Made by a program: the position numbers and the translations under genes. The notes beneath the pieces were generated by a model. The model searched no databases. It was given only the letters and a program-made list of their open reading frames with translations, and was not told the DNA's origin. A DNA stretch of 64,000 bases, taken from NCBI RefSeq assembly GCF_047501465.1, contig NZ_JAZDRL010000001.1:992001-1056000 (forward strand). Direction: 5' to 3'. Source of the DNA: Pseudochelatococcus sp047501465 (lineage in GTDB: Bacteria > Pseudomonadota > Alphaproteobacteria > Rhizobiales > Beijerinckiaceae). Position 1 is the stretch's first letter. Each line of letters opens with the position of its first letter. Below, piece by piece: positions 63,539 to 64,000 of this stretch.

Positions 63539-63949
63539 TCACCGCATTGTAGCCCAACGCGCCACGCTCATACCCACTAACATTGCGGGCACAAACGCAA
63601 GCGTGCCTGTGTGCGCCAATCCCAAGGCAACGAAAGCAGGGCCAGGGCAGAATCCACCAAGCCCCCAACCCACGCCAAACACCGCCGCGCCAATTATCAA
63701 AGAGCGATCGATGTCCTGGTTCGTGGGCAGATGAAATTGCGTATCAAACAACGGATGCTCACGCTTCAATACGAACCGATAACCAATGAAAGCAACGATC
63801 ACTGCCCCGCCCATCACAAAGGCGAGCGATGGATCCCACGAGCCAAACAAATCAAGGAAATTAAGCACTTTGGCCGGATCACTCATGCCGGATATCACGA
63901 GGCCGATGCCAAACAGAAGACCTGTCAGCAGGTTGATGAGAATCGACAT
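63539..63949 (-). CDS. YeeE/YedE family membrane protein, second half-unit (DUF6691)
   Basis: 136 residues with four membrane helices. LISGMSDPAKVLNFLDLFGSWDPSLAFVMGG and GWGLGGFCPGPAFVALG are the two Cys/Gly motifs of the YeeE/YedE fold, which carries thiosulfate or related sulfur compounds. Proteins of this size form a pair with a second half-unit, whose end lies immediately upstream (3 bp gap). GGAGG in the preceding stop region is the ribosome site. Confidence 0.9.
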   Translation of the reverse strand: MSILINLLTGLLFGIGLVISGMSDPAKVLNFLDLFGSWDPSLAFVMGGAVIVAFIGYRFVLKREHPLFDTQFHLPTNQDIDRSLIIGAAVFGVGWGLGGFCPGPAFVALGLAHTGTLAFVPAMLVGMSVARWATMR

Positions 63950-63952
63950 CTC

Positions 63953-64000
63953 TCACCCTCCAATCACATGCCGAACGACGAATACGGTGATGAAAGCGGT
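63953..64000 (-). CDS. YeeE/YedE family protein, C-terminal end (partial)
   Basis: The last 15 codons of a gene entering from the right edge: TAFITVFVVRHVIGG then TGA. A hydrophobic helix ending in RHVIGG fits the first half-unit of the YeeE/YedE pair that normally precedes the DUF6691 gene. The rest lies outside the window. Confidence 0.7.
   Translation of the reverse strand, partial: TAFITVFVVRHVIGG

Overview
This is a chromosomal window from an alphaproteobacterium of the order Hyphomicrobiales (the Brucella, Bartonella and rhizobium assemblage). The gene set and order say so: ntrC-ntrB-dusB next to a fused ispDF, cinA, ftsB, then pdhA-pdhB-pdhC-lpdA-glsB-lipA-coq10, the lrp/trxB/LsrB-type LysR block, a UvrB with a long N-terminal extension, and an Omp25/Omp31-type outer membrane protein. 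The family cannot be fixed from the sequence alone. No IS element, CRISPR array, rRNA or prophage was seen.

Layout. 1-6.7 kb: tail of a chemotaxis receptor, a pteridine-reductase-like SDR coupled to a GT2 glycosyltransferase, an outer membrane protein, RlmJ, a secreted RNase T2 with a secreted partner, and a divergent CitE-like protein. 6.9-14.2 kb: Tim44-domain protein, an orphan gene, prs, fabI, uvrB. 14.5-20.8 kb: an orphan gene, a probable AbcR-type small RNA, LysR (LsrB/VtlR-like), trxB, ELM1-like protein, lrp, a Tat lipoprotein. 21-27.3 kb: greA, carB, carA, yqeY. 27.5-33.7 kb: two orphan membrane proteins around dnaG and rpoD. 33.7-40.4 kb: a DeoR regulator, an ExoY/edema-factor-like nucleotidyl cyclase, and a four-gene ABC importer. 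40.5-44.2 kb: LOG-like protein, lipoprotein, and an AT-rich galE islet between tRNA-Asp and a decayed copy of that tRNA's 3' part. 44.4-64 kb: nitrogen regulation, isoprenoid, pyruvate dehydrogenase and lipoate genes, rarD, eno, a transglutaminase-like protease and a YeeE/YedE pair.

How the genes work together. The core is housekeeping: central carbon flow (eno to the PDH complex, with lipA supplying its cofactor), pyrimidine/arginine precursor supply (carAB), PRPP, fatty-acid synthesis, DNA repair and replication, and sigma-70. Between these operons sit AT-richer orphan genes (8197, 14522, 27512, 32994, 34707, 42672). The most striking is the gene at 34707-36074. It keeps the catalytic residues of the ExoY/CyaA/edema factor toxin family, which points to a life in contact with eukaryotic cells; the other orphans, which lack signal peptides, could be further secreted proteins, but that is inference. 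Starts were chosen by Shine-Dalgarno spacing and family N-termini; several are TTG or GTG.
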